A model generated the notes under the pieces. It ran no database searches. It had not been told where the DNA came from and saw nothing but the letters and a program-made list of their open reading frames with translations. The translations under genes and the position numbers were made by a program. Below, piece by piece: positions 53,017 to 61,229 of a stretch of 64,000 nt of DNA. This DNA is from Streptomyces atroolivaceus. GTDB taxonomy: Bacteria; Actinomycetota; Actinomycetes; Streptomycetales; Streptomycetaceae. Positions within the stretch are counted from its first letter, which is position 1. Every line of letters begins with the position of its first letter. Location: the NCBI RefSeq assembly GCF_000717025.1, contig NZ_JNXG01000003.1:310001-374000 (forward strand), in the 5' to 3' direction.

Positions 53017-53061
53017 AGTAGGCATATTCCCGCGCATCACGGTGCGACCCGGGGGAAAGGG

Positions 53062-53256
53062 CTACATCGGGACCGTGAAGGTGGTCCACGGGAGGTCAGG
53101 GCCGGAGGGGTCCCCGTCCGTGGCGCTCAGAAGCCGGCTGCGCAGACCGAGCCCGCCGCGGTTGCCGAGCGATATCTTGCCGGCGGGGTGCTCCAGGACT
53201 CCCTCGTGCGCCGCGGTGACGTCCGCGTATCCGGCCGAATCGCTGATCTGCGTCAT
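53062..53256 (-). CDS. 64-aa peptide downstream of LanM, no cysteine
   Basis: A short gene starting 11 bp after the LanM stop, with GAGG before ATG 53256, so translation is well supported. The sequence begins MTQISDSAGYADVTAAHEGV, has a Gly-rich middle (GKISLGNRGGLGL) and ends DGDPSGPDLPWTTFTVPM. Position and size match a class II lanthipeptide precursor, but it lacks any Cys, so lanthionine rings cannot form within it. Ser and Thr are frequent in the second half. It could be a dehydrated but uncyclised product, a partner peptide, or not a LanM substrate. I do not recognise the family. Confidence 0.65.
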   Translation of the reverse strand: MTQISDSAGYADVTAAHEGVLEHPAGKISLGNRGGLGLRSRLLSATDGDPSGPDLPWTTFTVPM

Positions 53257-53267
53257 CTCTGCCTCAT

Positions 53268-56200
53268 CTACTGGTCGTTGGTCGACAACGTCATGGGTGC
53301 GGAGGACCGGTCGGCCCCCGTGGAGTGGCGCATGAGCAGTACCGGGCCGATACGGTCGGGGAACCCCGCCCGCAGCAACCCGTGTCCGATCCCCGAAAGC
53401 CCTGTGAGCAGCCCCGGGTGAGGTGTGTGTCCGGGCGTCCCGCAGTGCGCCTGCGCCCGGTCGGCGGCGGCCAGCAAGGTGCCGGTACGGCGCAGCCAGT
53501 GGGGCCGCAGCAGGGGCAGGGCGGCGTGGCCGAGCAGTTCCAGCACGCCCAGCTCGCCGTGGCAGAGGCTGTCGTCCCCGGGCGGGGCGGACCGGGCCAC
53601 GTCATCGGCCCGTACCGCCAGCCAGTCGCCCAGCTCCGGATCGGCCAGGGCCTCGGGGCTGTCGGCGACCGCCAGTGCGACCCCCGCCGTCCCCTCGCAC
53701 CAGGCCTGACCGCCGCCGGCGTCGCGCGCCGCGCTCCGCAGGGCGTGCAGCCCGGCGCTCAGGTGGCGCGGGCCGCCGCCGGCCCCGGCGAACCGCAGCA
53801 GTGCCCAGCCGATGCCGGCTGCCCCGTCCGCGAACCCCCCGGGCGCGGGGGGCGGAGCCGCCGCGAGCCGTTCGGCGCAGCGCTCCGCGCCACGCCACGC
53901 CTCGGCCCGGCCGGTGGCCCGGTGCACGGCGAGCAGCGACACCAGGCCGCCGGCCGCACCGCCGCGCACCCCGAGCCCCTCCTCCGCGGAACTCGCCGCA
54001 CAGGCCAGCCGGGTGGCGGGGCCTGCCCAGTCCAGGACACTGCTGTCGTCCAGCAGCGTCCCGATCTCGGCCAGGGCGTACGCGATCCCGCCGAGGCCGG
54101 AGAACGCGCCGGAACCGAGCAGCCCGAGGTCGTCTCCGCGCTGGTGCAACGCGTCCAACAGGCCCGGTACGGGCGCCAGCGCGGCCCGGGCCGCGTCGGC
54201 GTACCGGGGCGCCCCGGTCAGGGACGCCAGCTGTGCCAGGAACAGCGCGGGCCCGGTGTAGCCGCCCGCGAGGTCGGCCGCCAGCGGCGTGAGGCGCCAG
54301 TAGCGTTCGCCGAGCAGCTCCAGGCCGATCCAGTTGGTCCGGCTGCCGCTGTGGTAGGCGAGCGAGACGAGCTGGTCGCCCACCGAGCGCGCGGCGGAGA
54401 GCAGGTGTTCGGGCTCCGGTGCGGTCGCCTCGGTCCGCGGCCTGCCGTCCCCGACGGCCCGGTGCGGGGGCTCGGTGGAGGTGCTCACCATGGCGGTGCG
54501 GATGACCCGCTCCTGGTCCTGCCGGTCCACCGTGTCCAGGGCGCGGATCTTGGCCTCCACCCGCGCCAGGCCGGTGGGCCCGGCGGGCCCGGGCATCGGC
54601 CGCCCGGTGCCGCCCCACACCTCGGTGACGTCCGGGCGGGTGGTGAACACCGGTACGTCGCCCTGCCACAGCTCCGCGATCTCCTCGTCCTCCAGGCCGG
54701 GCAGCGCGGGTGTGCCCAGGGCCCCGGTGCGCAGCAGCGCGAACACCTGCTGGCGCTCGGCGGCGTCCCGCATCAGATCGGGGTGGGTCGACTCGTGCAG
54801 CATCGTGGCGTACGTCCAGGTCGGCCTGGGGACGAAGCGGATCTCGTCGTCGGCGAAGAGGCGCAACAGCCCCTTCGGGCCGAGCAGTTCGTCGCGCGAC
54901 TCGCTGACCGTCGTGTACGCGCTGCGGAAACCGTCGCACAGCGCGTCGGTGAACCGGAACGGGTCGGCCGGCGCCCCGTCGAGGGTGGGGCGGTTGGCCG
55001 ATTCGGTGAACCGCCCGGTGGTGCGCACCAGGTGCATGGTGTCGGTGCCCGCCGCCGCCCAGGAGGCGGTCTCCAGCGGGGAGGAGGCGGCCTGTCCGCC
55101 GCCGACGGCGGACATGTCGAGCGCGGTGGCGTCCCCGACCAGCAACTGCGGGAGCAGCCCCACACGGTGGACGGAGGCGTGCAGGGCACGGGCCGCCGGG
55201 TCGGTGGGCGGGGTCTGGGTCAGGGGCGGGTGGAACAGCGTCTCCACGTCCACCAGGACCGGATGCGGCCCGCAGGCGATGAGGTTCTCGTGGTGCAGGT
55301 CCGTGCCGTCCAGGACGTGCAGCAGTGCGAGCAGCGCGCCCAGCCGCCGGTAGAAGAGCGTGGTCTCGGCCGTCGAGCGGCAGGGCGCTTCCTCGACGAA
55401 CTCGGCCCAGCCGTACGCACCGCGGTCGAGGACCCGGGGCGCCCGCAGATCCGGCGTTCCGGTGTGGGAGTTGAACCACTCCACCAGCGTGTCGAAGTGC
55501 CGGTGGGCGGCCGGCGGGCGCGGCTTGTAGACCAGCCGGGCTCCGTCGGCGAACCGCAGCAGCATCACCGACCGGCCCCCGCGATGGCTGTCGCCCGTGC
55601 CGGCGTCGACCCCGGTCAGGGTGTGCGGCCCGTAGGCGGTGGACCGTCCCGTGCCCCGGTCTCCGAGTACCGCGGAGGAGCCCAGGAGCTCCCCGTCGGC
55701 CGCGAGCCTGCCGAGCATCTCGGCGAACGCGTCGGCCGCGTTCATGGCGCCCTGCGCGAGGATCCGGGCGAGGACGGGATACCCGGTGACCAGGTTCGCG
55801 AGGCCGGCCCGGCCGGAGGTCAGCCGCAGGAAGTCGCGGAAGCGCTCACGCGGCCCCGCACCGCTCAGCCTGCCGCCGGTCCGGGCCCCGTGCAGCTCCG
55901 ATACGAGGGTCCTCGCGGCCAGCAGGGCCAGACGCCGCGCGACGTGGTGCCGGAAACCGTCCAGCACGCCGGCGGGGCAAGGGGCCGTCCGCCGTCGTGC
56001 GGCTCCCCTGTCCGCCGTGCCCGTCATCCGGCCGGCGGCCGTGTCCGTCGCCCGGTCCGCGGCCTGGGACGCGACCGTGTCCGTCATCCGGTCCGCGGCC
56101 CGGGACGCGAACGGCGCGACGACCAGGGCGAAGCCGGTCAGGTCCGGGTACGCCCGGTCCGCGATCCGTGCCTCCCGAGGCGCCAGGGCCACTGCTTCCC

Positions 56201-56399
56201 GGACGAACCGGGCCCAGTCGGGCTCGGCGGCCGGACGCGGTCCGACGGTGCCGGGGACCCACCAGGGGTCACCGTGCTCCGTGGGGGCGAAGAACGGGGC
56301 CAGGTCCGGCGCCGGGGCGTGTCCGGAGCCGTCGGCGGTCACCGGTACGCGTGGTGCGGACGCCCTGTCCGTTCCGCCGATCGCTTCCTTCTCCACCAC
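53268..56399 (-). CDS. lanM: Class II lanthionine synthetase LanM
   Basis: A 1043-aa bifunctional enzyme. The N-terminal dehydratase domain has RLVYKPRP, the catalytic GTDLHHENLIA (D-x-H-x-x-N) and VLVDVETLFHP. The C-terminal LanC-like cyclase has the zinc ligands in WCEGTAG (near 900) and CHGELG (near 947), so both halves look active. I chose the GTG at 56399 because GGGGAGG lies about 8 nt upstream; the frame opens at 56495. The N-terminal region contains a degenerate Ala/Asp/Arg/Thr repeat (RAADRMTDTVASQAADRATD) not usual in LanM. The only adjacent candidate substrate is the Cys-free peptide downstream. Confidence 0.93.
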   Translation of the reverse strand: MVEKEAIGGTDRASAPRVPVTADGSGHAPAPDLAPFFAPTEHGDPWWVPGTVGPRPAAEPDWARFVREAVALAPREARIADRAYPDLTGFALVVAPFASRAADRMTDTVASQAADRATDTAAGRMTGTADRGAARRRTAPCPAGVLDGFRHHVARRLALLAARTLVSELHGARTGGRLSGAGPRERFRDFLRLTSGRAGLANLVTGYPVLARILAQGAMNAADAFAEMLGRLAADGELLGSSAVLGDRGTGRSTAYGPHTLTGVDAGTGDSHRGGRSVMLLRFADGARLVYKPRPPAAHRHFDTLVEWFNSHTGTPDLRAPRVLDRGAYGWAEFVEEAPCRSTAETTLFYRRLGALLALLHVLDGTDLHHENLIACGPHPVLVDVETLFHPPLTQTPPTDPAARALHASVHRVGLLPQLLVGDATALDMSAVGGGQAASSPLETASWAAAGTDTMHLVRTTGRFTESANRPTLDGAPADPFRFTDALCDGFRSAYTTVSESRDELLGPKGLLRLFADDEIRFVPRPTWTYATMLHESTHPDLMRDAAERQQVFALLRTGALGTPALPGLEDEEIAELWQGDVPVFTTRPDVTEVWGGTGRPMPGPAGPTGLARVEAKIRALDTVDRQDQERVIRTAMVSTSTEPPHRAVGDGRPRTEATAPEPEHLLSAARSVGDQLVSLAYHSGSRTNWIGLELLGERYWRLTPLAADLAGGYTGPALFLAQLASLTGAPRYADAARAALAPVPGLLDALHQRGDDLGLLGSGAFSGLGGIAYALAEIGTLLDDSSVLDWAGPATRLACAASSAEEGLGVRGGAAGGLVSLLAVHRATGRAEAWRGAERCAERLAAAPPPAPGGFADGAAGIGWALLRFAGAGGGPRHLSAGLHALRSAARDAGGGQAWCEGTAGVALAVADSPEALADPELGDWLAVRADDVARSAPPGDDSLCHGELGVLELLGHAALPLLRPHWLRRTGTLLAAADRAQAHCGTPGHTPHPGLLTGLSGIGHGLLRAGFPDRIGPVLLMRHSTGADRSSAPMTLSTNDQ

Positions 56400-56705
56400 C
56401 GCGTTCACCTCCCCGGTCGAGGGAGGCCCCAGCGGTTCTCCCGATGACCATCCTGGAGGGCTGCCGGGACGGGCACATGGGGGAGTGGCCCCCATCTTTC
56501 CGTCCGCGGCGCCCCGAGCCGTACGGGCGGTACCGGTTCGGCGCGCCGGCGCGTAGGTGCCTCCGTCCGGGCGGTCGGGTCTCAGGGGCGTCCGCGGCCA
56601 GGAGTTCAGGGGGCGGGCGGTCAGGGGCGTCCGCGGTCATGGGTTCAGGGGGCGGGGTCAGGGGCGTCCGCGGTCAGAGGCGTCCGCGTTCAGGGGTGTC
56701 CGCGG
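56400..56705. other. Gene-free region between LanM and the LacI gene
   Basis: The first 180 bp precede LanM and should hold its promoter; no convincing -10/-35 was found. The rest is the tandem repeat at 56582-56708. No precursor-like reading frame with Cys is present on either strand. Confidence 0.55.
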
Positions 56706-56708
56706 TCA
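56582..56708. repeat. Tandem imperfect repeat of a GGGGCGTCCGCGGTCA element
   Basis: Five copies of a unit with core CGTCCGCGGTCA occur at about 56586, 56623, 56663, 56680 and 56695. Spacers between them differ and contain GTTCAGGGGGCGG. The last copy overlaps the end of the LacI gene. Unequal spacing and no spacers of constant length rule out a CRISPR array. Confidence 0.7.
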
Positions 56709-57770
56709 GCGGGCGGGTGCCGCCGTCGATCCCCGCTCCATCAGCTCCGCGGCGATGGTCGCCATGCCTCCCGGAGGAGGCGTCTCCTTGCCCATGGCCA
56801 GCCGTCCGGCCCGCGCACCCGCCTCGAACAGCGGCAGTCGTACGGTCGTCAGGGCGGGAACGGCGTCCACCGAGAACGGCAGGTCGTCGAAGCCGGCCAC
56901 CGAGATGTCCTGGGGGATGCGCAGCCCGCGGTCCCGCACCGCCGCGCAGGCACCCAGGGCCACGGTGTCGTTGGCGGCCACCACGGCCGTCACCTCGGGT
57001 TCGCGGCGCAGGAGTTCGAGGGTGGCGTCGTAGCCGGAGCTCCGGTCGTACGGGCCGTGCACGGTGACGCTCTCCTCGTCCCCGTAGAGCCCCGCCGCCT
57101 TCATGGCCTCGCGGTGGCCCTCCAGCCGGTGGCGGGTCGTGGTGCGTTCCAGCGGCCCGGCGACGTAGCCGATCCGGCGGTGTCCCAGGGCGATCAGGTG
57201 CTCGGTGAGACGCCTGGCGCCGCCCCGGTTGTCGAAGGCCAGCGCGGCGACCACCGCGTCGGTGTCCGGCAACGGGGGGCGTCCGCAGAAGACGATGCGG
57301 GTGCCGGCGTCCGCGAGCCTGGCCAGTTTGACGGCCATGGCGGCCTGGTGGGCCGGGTCCTCCAGCGCGCCGCCGGTGAGGACGACGGCCGCGGCGCGCT
57401 GGCGCTGCAGCAGGGTGAGGTAGGTGAGTTCGCGCTCGGGGGAGCCGCCGGTGTTGCAGACGACGGCGAGCTTCTCGCCGCCCCCGCGCCCCGATCCGTC
57501 ACCCGGGCCGCCGATCTCGCTCTGCGCGGCCCCGGCCATGATGCCGAAGAACGGGTCGGCGATGTCGTTGACCAGGATGCCCACCAGATCGGACGTGGCG
57601 GCGGCGAGTGAGCTGGCCGGGCCGTTCAGCACGTAGTCCAGTTCGTCCACCGCGCGCAGGACCCGCTCCCGCGTGGACGAGGCCACCGGGTAGTTGCCGT
57701 TCAGGACACGGGACACGGTGGCCGGGGACACCCGGGCGCGGGCCGCGACGTCCGCCAGGGTGACTGTCAT
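56706..57770 (-). CDS. LacI family regulator of the divergent sugar operon
   Basis: A 354-aa repressor with helix-turn-helix and hinge TLADVAARARVSPATVSRVL (4-23) and a periplasmic-binding-like sensor domain (LVGILVNDIADPFFGIM; HRRIGYVAGPLERTTTRHR; DISVAGFDDLPFSVDAVPAL). GGAGGA lies 5 nt before ATG 57770; longer frames upstream are shadows of the oxidoreductase gene. A Gly-rich insertion (GGPGDGSGRGGGEKLAV) after the first sensor strand is slightly unusual. It is divergent from the oxidoreductase/DUF993/isomerase operon, with its likely operator at 57843-57858. Confidence 0.92.
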   Translation of the reverse strand: MTVTLADVAARARVSPATVSRVLNGNYPVASSTRERVLRAVDELDYVLNGPASSLAAATSDLVGILVNDIADPFFGIMAGAAQSEIGGPGDGSGRGGGEKLAVVCNTGGSPERELTYLTLLQRQRAAAVVLTGGALEDPAHQAAMAVKLARLADAGTRIVFCGRPPLPDTDAVVAALAFDNRGGARRLTEHLIALGHRRIGYVAGPLERTTTRHRLEGHREAMKAAGLYGDEESVTVHGPYDRSSGYDATLELLRREPEVTAVVAANDTVALGACAAVRDRGLRIPQDISVAGFDDLPFSVDAVPALTTVRLPLFEAGARAGRLAMGKETPPPGGMATIAAELMERGSTAAPAR

Positions 57771-57803
57771 CGCTCTCCTCCGAGGAGTTGTGGAGCGCCC
57801 CCC

Positions 57804-57833
57804 TTGTCCGGGCCGCTGTCGGCAGGCTAGCGT
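57804..57833 (+). promoter_or_regulatory. Promoter of the oxidoreductase operon
   Basis: TTGTCC (57804-57809), an 18-bp spacer and TAGCGT (57828-57833) fit the principal sigma factor consensus. The start point should fall near 57840, just before the palindromic operator. Confidence 0.6.
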
Positions 57834-57842
57834 CATACCGCA

Positions 57843-57858
57843 TAGAAAGCGCTTGCTA
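57843..57858. promoter_or_regulatory. LacI-type operator
   Basis: TAGAAAGCGCTTGCTA is a 16-bp palindrome with one mismatched pair (TAGnAAGCGCTTnCTA). It lies between promoter and the GTG at 57879 of the oxidoreductase gene, about 75 bp before the divergent LacI start. AAGCGCTT cores are common in LacI-family sites. Confidence 0.75.
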
Positions 57859-57878
57859 CGGCTGTATGGAGGAACTTC

Positions 57879-59030
57879 GTGACACGCAGGACAGTGCGCA
57901 TCGCCATGAACGGCGTCACGGGACGCATGGGATACCGGCAGCACCTGGTGCGCTCGATCCTCGCGATCCGCGAGCAGGGCGGCCTCGATCTCGGTGACGG
58001 CGAGGTGCTGTGGCCGGAACCCGTCCTCGTCGGCCGCCGCGCCCACGCGCTGGAGGCGCTCGCCGAGCAGCACGGCCTCACCGAGTGGTCGACCGACCTG
58101 GACGCGGTGCTCGCCGACGAATCGATCGACATCTACTTCGACGCCCAGGTCACCTCGGCCCGCGTCGAGGCGATCAAGAAGGCGATCGCCGCGGGCAAGC
58201 ACATCTACACCGAGAAGCCCACCGCCACCGACGTCGAGGGCGCACTCGACCTGGCCCGCCTCGCCCGCGACGCCGGCATCAAGCACGGCGTCGTCCAGGA
58301 CAAGATCTTCCTCCCGGGCCTGCTCAAGCTGAAGCGCCTCATCGACGGCGGCTTCTTCGGCGAGATCCTCTCCGTGCGCGGCGAGTTCGGCTACTGGGTC
58401 TTCGAGGGCGACTGGCAGGACGCCCAGCGTCCCTCCTGGAACTACCGCGCGGAGGACGGCGGAGGCATCGTCGTCGACATGTTCCCGCACTGGGAGTACG
58501 TCCTGCACGAGCTGTTCGGCCAGGTCACGAGCGTCTCCGCGCACGTGCAGACGCACATCCCGCAGCGCTGGGACGAGCAGGGCAAGCCCTACGCCGCCAC
58601 CGCCGACGACGCCGCGTACGGAACCTTCCAGCTGGCGGGCGGAGCCGTCGCCCAGATCAACTCCTCCTGGGCGGTCCGCGTCAACCGCGACGAGCTCGTC
58701 GAGTTCCAGGTCGACGGGACCCACGGTTCCGCCGTCGCGGGCCTCCGCAACTGCCGTGTCCAGCACCGCTCGGCCACTCCCAAGCCGGTCTGGAACCCGG
58801 ACCTCCCGGTCACCGAGCCGTTCCGCGACCAGTGGCAGGAAGTGCCCGACAACGCCGAGTTCGACAACGGCTTCAAGGCCCAGTGGGAGCTCTTCCTGCG
58901 CCACATCGTCCTCGACGAGCCCTACACCTGGGACCTCATGGCCGGAGCCCGGGGCGTCCAGCTCGCCGAGCTCGGCCTCAAGTCCTCCGCCGAGGGCCGC
59001 CGCTTCGACGTCCCGGAGCTGAGCCTGTGA
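57879..59030 (+). CDS. Gfo/Idh/MocA family NAD(P)-dependent oxidoreductase
   Basis: A 383-aa dehydrogenase of the glucose-fructose oxidoreductase/inositol dehydrogenase family. The N-terminal Rossmann fold (IAMNGVTGRMGYRQHLVRS) and the catalytic EKP motif (HIYTEKPTATD, near 110) are present, and the C-terminal alpha/beta domain follows (EFGYWVFEGDW; DMFPHWEYVLHELFG). It likely oxidises a sugar or inositol derivative. GGAGG lies 7 nt before GTG 57879. It is the first gene of a three-gene operon; its stop overlaps the next start (GTGA). Confidence 0.9.
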   Translation: MTRRTVRIAMNGVTGRMGYRQHLVRSILAIREQGGLDLGDGEVLWPEPVLVGRRAHALEALAEQHGLTEWSTDLDAVLADESIDIYFDAQVTSARVEAIKKAIAAGKHIYTEKPTATDVEGALDLARLARDAGIKHGVVQDKIFLPGLLKLKRLIDGGFFGEILSVRGEFGYWVFEGDWQDAQRPSWNYRAEDGGGIVVDMFPHWEYVLHELFGQVTSVSAHVQTHIPQRWDEQGKPYAATADDAAYGTFQLAGGAVAQINSSWAVRVNRDELVEFQVDGTHGSAVAGLRNCRVQHRSATPKPVWNPDLPVTEPFRDQWQEVPDNAEFDNGFKAQWELFLRHIVLDEPYTWDLMAGARGVQLAELGLKSSAEGRRFDVPELSL

Positions 59031-60169
59031 CCATCCACCTGCCGCAGGGCCCGTACGAACCCAGGGCCACCCCGCTCGACCTCGCGCCGTCCGGGGCGCC
59101 GCTCGCCTCCCGTACGGTCTTCTCCGCCGCGCACGTCGTCGCGGACCCGTACGCCGACATCAGCCCCGACGACCCCGTCGCCGTCGACTGGGACGCCACC
59201 CTCGCCTTCCGCCGCCACCTCTGGTCCCACGGCCTGGGCGTCGCCGAGGCCATGGACACCGCCCAGCGGGGCATGGGCCTGGACTGGGCCGGCGCGGCGG
59301 AGCTGATCCGCCGCTCGGCCGCCGAGGCGAAGTCCGTCGGCGGCAGGATCGCCTGCGGTGTGGGCACCGACCAGCTCACGGGGCCCGCGACCCTGCCCGA
59401 GGTGCGTGCCGCGTACGAGGAGCAGCTCGCCCTGGTCGAGGCCTCCGGGGCCCAGGCCATCCTGATGGCCTCCCGCGCGCTGGCCGCCGCCGCGAAGGGC
59501 CCCGAGGACTACCTGGAGACCTACGCGCACCTGCTGCGCCAGGCCACGGAACCGGTCGTCCTGCACTGGCTCGGCCCCATGTTCGACCCGGCACTGGAGG
59601 GTTACTGGGGCAGCTCGGACCTCGACGCCGCCACGGACACCTTCCTGAAGGTCATCGGCGAGCACCCGGACAAGGTCGACGGCATCAAGATCTCGCTCCT
59701 GGACGCCGAGCGTGAGATCGACGTACGGCGCCGGCTTCCGAGCGGGGTGCGCTGCTACACCGGCGACGACTTCAACTACCCCGAGCTGATCGCGGGCGAC
59801 GACCGGGGCTTCAGTCACGCCCTGCTCGGTATCTTCGACCCGCTCGGCCCGCTGGCCGCCCACGCGGTGCGGGTCCTGGACACCGGGGACGTCGACGGCT
59901 TCCGTGCCCTCCTGGACCCGACGGTGGAGCTCTCCCGCCATCTGTTCAAGGCCCCGACCCGCTTCTACAAGACGGGCGTCGTCCTCCTCGCCTGGCTGGC
60001 GGGCCACCAGGACCACTTCACGATGGTCGGAGGCCTGCAGTCCGCCCGCTCGCTGCCGCACCTGGCGAAGGCGTACGAACTGGCCGACCGTCTCGGCCTG
60101 TTCCCGGACCCCGAGCTGGCCGAGGCGCGCATGCGCGCGCTGCTGACCGTCCAAGGAGGAAGCCGATGA
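59027..60169 (+). CDS. DUF993 family protein (dihydrodipicolinate synthase-like)
   Basis: A 380-aa TIM-barrel protein of the DUF993 family, related to the DHDPS/aldolase superfamily. Characteristic parts are VDWDATLAFRRHLWSHGLGV, MDTAQRGMGLDWAGA and VDGIKISLLDAERE, whose Lys (near residue 225) is the expected Schiff-base residue. It probably cleaves or dehydrates the keto-sugar made by the dehydrogenase. It is coupled to both neighbours by 4-nt overlaps (GTGA in front, ATGA behind). No activity is established for the family as far as I know. Confidence 0.82.
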   Translation: MTIHLPQGPYEPRATPLDLAPSGAPLASRTVFSAAHVVADPYADISPDDPVAVDWDATLAFRRHLWSHGLGVAEAMDTAQRGMGLDWAGAAELIRRSAAEAKSVGGRIACGVGTDQLTGPATLPEVRAAYEEQLALVEASGAQAILMASRALAAAAKGPEDYLETYAHLLRQATEPVVLHWLGPMFDPALEGYWGSSDLDAATDTFLKVIGEHPDKVDGIKISLLDAEREIDVRRRLPSGVRCYTGDDFNYPELIAGDDRGFSHALLGIFDPLGPLAAHAVRVLDTGDVDGFRALLDPTVELSRHLFKAPTRFYKTGVVLLAWLAGHQDHFTMVGGLQSARSLPHLAKAYELADRLGLFPDPELAEARMRALLTVQGGSR

Positions 60170-60999
60170 GCACCGAGCTGTCCCGCCTGTCCATCAACCA
60201 GGAGACGGTCCGGCAGCTGTCCCTGCCGGAGCTCGTCGAAGGCTGCGCCAAGGCCGGCATCGGCCAGGTCGGCCTGTGGCGCGCTCCTGTGCAGGAGTAC
60301 GGCGTCGAGCGCGCCGGGCAGCTGATGAAGGACGCGGGCCTCACCGTCACCAGCCTCTGCCGCGGCGGCTTCCTCACCGCGACCGACCCCGCCGAGCGCG
60401 CCCGCGCGCTGGACGACAACCGTGCGGCGGTCGACGAGGCCGCGGGCGTGAACACCGACACCCTGGTCCTGGTCTCCGGCGGACTCCCCGAAGGGGAGAA
60501 GGACCTGTACGCCGCCCGGGAGCGCATCGCCGACGCACTGGGCGAGTTGGCTCCGTACGCGTACGAGAGGGGCATCCGTCTCGCGATCGAGCCGCTGCAC
60601 CCGATGTTCGCCTCGGACCGCTGCGTGGTCTCCACCCTCTCCCAGGCCCTGGACCTCGCGGAGCGCTTCCCGGCCGAGCAGGTCGGTGTGGTCGTCGACG
60701 CCTACCACATCTGGTGGGACGACCAGGTGCCCGCGCAGATCGCGCGGGCGGGCGCGGGCGGGCGGATCCACTCCTTCCAGCTGGCCGACTGGATCACTCC
60801 GCTCCCGGCGGGCGTCCTGGTGGGCCGTGGCCAACTGGGCGACGGCTGCGTGGACTTCCGTACGATGCGCCGGCAGGTCGAGGCGACGGGCTTCGACGGG
60901 CCGATCGAGGTCGAGATCTTCAACGAGGAGCTCTGGGCCCGTGACGGCGCCGAAGTGATCGGCGAGGTCGCCGCCCGGTACCTGGAACATGCCTGCTGA
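60166..60999 (+). CDS. Sugar phosphate isomerase/epimerase
   Basis: A 277-aa xylose-isomerase-like TIM barrel with metal-site segments RLAIEPLHPMF (Glu near 143), GVVVDAYHIWWD (Asp/His near 175-180) and IEVEIFNEELW near the end (Glu near 250). It is the third gene of the LacI-controlled operon, overlapping the DUF993 stop by 4 nt. Its role is isomerisation of the sugar substrate; the specific sugar is unknown. The same three-gene combination occurs in other Streptomyces genomes as I recall. Confidence 0.88.
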   Translation: MSTELSRLSINQETVRQLSLPELVEGCAKAGIGQVGLWRAPVQEYGVERAGQLMKDAGLTVTSLCRGGFLTATDPAERARALDDNRAAVDEAAGVNTDTLVLVSGGLPEGEKDLYAARERIADALGELAPYAYERGIRLAIEPLHPMFASDRCVVSTLSQALDLAERFPAEQVGVVVDAYHIWWDDQVPAQIARAGAGGRIHSFQLADWITPLPAGVLVGRGQLGDGCVDFRTMRRQVEATGFDGPIEVEIFNEELWARDGAEVIGEVAARYLEHAC

Positions 61000-61011
61000 G
61001 AGCGGTTCGAA

Positions 61012-61068
61012 CGACCGGAGGTAAAGAGATCGCAAAGGCGTGCAACCTTTGCGTACCCTCCCCGGTCG
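61012..61068 (+). terminator. Two-tier hairpin after the sugar operon
   Basis: An outer stem CGACCGG (61012-61018)/CCGGTCG (61062-61068) encloses an inner perfect stem GCAAAGG (61032-61038)/CCTTTGC (61046-61052) with a 7-nt loop. It begins 12 bp after the isomerase stop. The nested design is compatible with a terminator, a small RNA or a protein-binding palindrome in DNA. Confidence 0.5.
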
Positions 61069-61229
61069 TACTCAGCGTCGGGACTTCCGGGGAGGGGTCC
61101 GGGGGGATCGGGAAGCCCGACGGAGGGGGATAGCGAGGGGGGTCCGGCCTGTGGGCCGGGCCCCATTCCGCTTTCCTGGTACGTCCGCGGTGCGGCGGAG
61201 CCCGGCGCGGGTCTGGCAGGATCACCGGC

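Noticed and set aside
56582-56708. Possible CRISPR array
   Set aside because: Repeat copies are imperfect and spacing differs without unique spacers of constant length; no cas1/cas2 nearby.
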